Assembly: GCA_016793685.1 (NCBI GenBank)
Contig: JAEULX010000104.1
Location: 1 to 5,333, forward strand
DNA length: 5,333 nt
Direction: 5' to 3'
Source: Bradyrhizobiaceae bacterium
GTDB lineage: Bacteria; Pseudomonadota; Alphaproteobacteria; Rhizobiales; Xanthobacteraceae
Shown: positions 4,866-5,333 of the stretch, piece after piece
How positions within the stretch are numbered: the first letter of the stretch is position 1
How the letters are laid out: each line of letters starts with the position of its first letter
The notes under the pieces: model-generated
The model's database searches: none
Seen by the model: only the letters and a program-made list of their open reading frames with translations
What the model was told of the DNA's origin: nothing
Position numbers and translations under genes: made by a program

Positions 4866-5333
4866 ATGAGCGACCTGAGAACCCGGTACATGGGACTGAC
4901 CCTGAAAGCACCCCTGGTGGCGTCGGGGGTCCGCCTTTGCGAGTCGGCCCAGAGCATCGCGCGGCTTGAGGACAACGGCATCGCCGCGGTGGTGCTGCCG
5001 TCGCTGTTCGAAGAGCAGCTCGGCCTGGAAACAATGCGGGTCAACGACGACTTCCACCGCGGCGCCGACTGCTTTTACGAATCGCTGCGCTTCTTTCCCA
5101 CGCTGGAGAACCTCAAGCCGGGGCCGGACCGCTATCTCAATCTGATCCGTGAGGCGAAGACGCGCGTCGAAATCCCGGTGATCGCGAGCCTTAACTGCCA
5201 GACGCGCGACGGATGGATCGAATACGCAAAGCTCATGCAGGAGGCCGGCGCCGACGCAATCGAGTTGAACGTTTACTCGATCGTGACCGATCCGCGGCAA
5301 ACGGCCGAACAGGTCGAAAAAGGCTACCTGGAC
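4866..5333 (+). CDS. Dihydroorotate dehydrogenase-like protein, N-terminal part
   Basis: The first 156 residues of an FMN-binding TIM-barrel protein; the gene continues past the window edge. The start is firm: GGGAGGAG (4853-4860) lies 5 nt before the ATG. It opens with TRYMGLTLKAPLVASG, the first-strand motif of class 1 PyrD-type enzymes, and later shows VIASLNCQTRDGWIEYAKL and GADAIELNVYS. True dihydroorotate dehydrogenases have an N-x-S/C-x-P type signature after IELN; here it is NVYSIVTDP, so orotate formation is doubtful. It resembles the 'dihydroorotate dehydrogenase-like' subfamily of about 330 residues, which, as I recall, often sits beside pyruvate:ferredoxin oxidoreductase (nifJ) genes. 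Its true reaction is not established to my knowledge. It is divergent from the CbbR-type regulator across a 219-bp gap, so it is the likely target of that regulator and perhaps the first gene of an operon outside the window. Confidence 0.85.
   Translation, partial: MSDLRTRYMGLTLKAPLVASGVRLCESAQSIARLEDNGIAAVVLPSLFEEQLGLETMRVNDDFHRGADCFYESLRFFPTLENLKPGPDRYLNLIREAKTRVEIPVIASLNCQTRDGWIEYAKLMQEAGADAIELNVYSIVTDPRQTAEQVEKGYLD

Noticed and set aside
4647..5300. Extension of the regulator frame upstream of 4646
   Set aside because: It runs antisense to the flavoprotein gene and has no LysR content. AGGAG before ATG 4646 and the standard LysR N terminus fix the start.
1..5333. CRISPR array, tRNA or rRNA gene, insertion sequence or phage element
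   Set aside because: No regularly spaced repeats, no tRNA-like segments, no rRNA sequence and no transposase or integrase motif were seen on either strand.

Overview
The window is GC-rich bacterial DNA, most likely from a proteobacterium and plausibly an alphaproteobacterium. That guess rests on the strong G/C third-position bias and the CbbR-type LysR regulator, and it is an inference. There are three blocks. (1) Positions 257-3676 hold two co-directional genes for sterol-type triterpenoid synthesis: a squalene monooxygenase (squalene epoxidase) homologue, then an oxidosqualene cyclase (OSC) homologue. (2) A CbbR-type LysR regulator lies on the minus strand (3729-4646), convergent with the cyclase. 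(3) A divergent plus-strand gene for a dihydroorotate-dehydrogenase-like flavoprotein starts at 4866 and runs off the window at 156 codons.

The first two genes form a coherent two-step route: squalene to 2,3-oxidosqualene, then cyclisation to a polycyclic triterpene alcohol. This pair is the entry to sterol synthesis in eukaryotes and is found in only some bacteria; most bacteria cyclise squalene directly to hopenes. The cyclase is clearly OSC-like (a DCTA catalytic motif rather than the DxDDTA of squalene-hopene cyclase). At two product-steering positions it carries the cycloartenol-synthase residues (Tyr and Ile). It lacks two residues usually conserved around the catalytic Asp: human E459 and C533 are both Leu here. 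No sterol-modifying gene (C-14 demethylase, C-4 demethylase, reductases) lies in the window, so the end product cannot be named.

The regulator and the flavoprotein gene share a 219-bp divergent intergenic region. It holds a 22-bp near-perfect palindrome with a CbbR-like TNA-N7-TNA motif over a candidate regulator -10 box, a second inverted repeat, and a leader with two mutually exclusive hairpins just before a strong ribosome binding site. The regulator most likely controls the flavoprotein gene (and whatever follows it), not the triterpenoid pair. The region before the monooxygenase holds two near-identical copies of an operator-like inverted repeat, the second ending immediately before its ribosome binding site. 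A GC-rich hairpin sits between the convergent cyclase and regulator genes.
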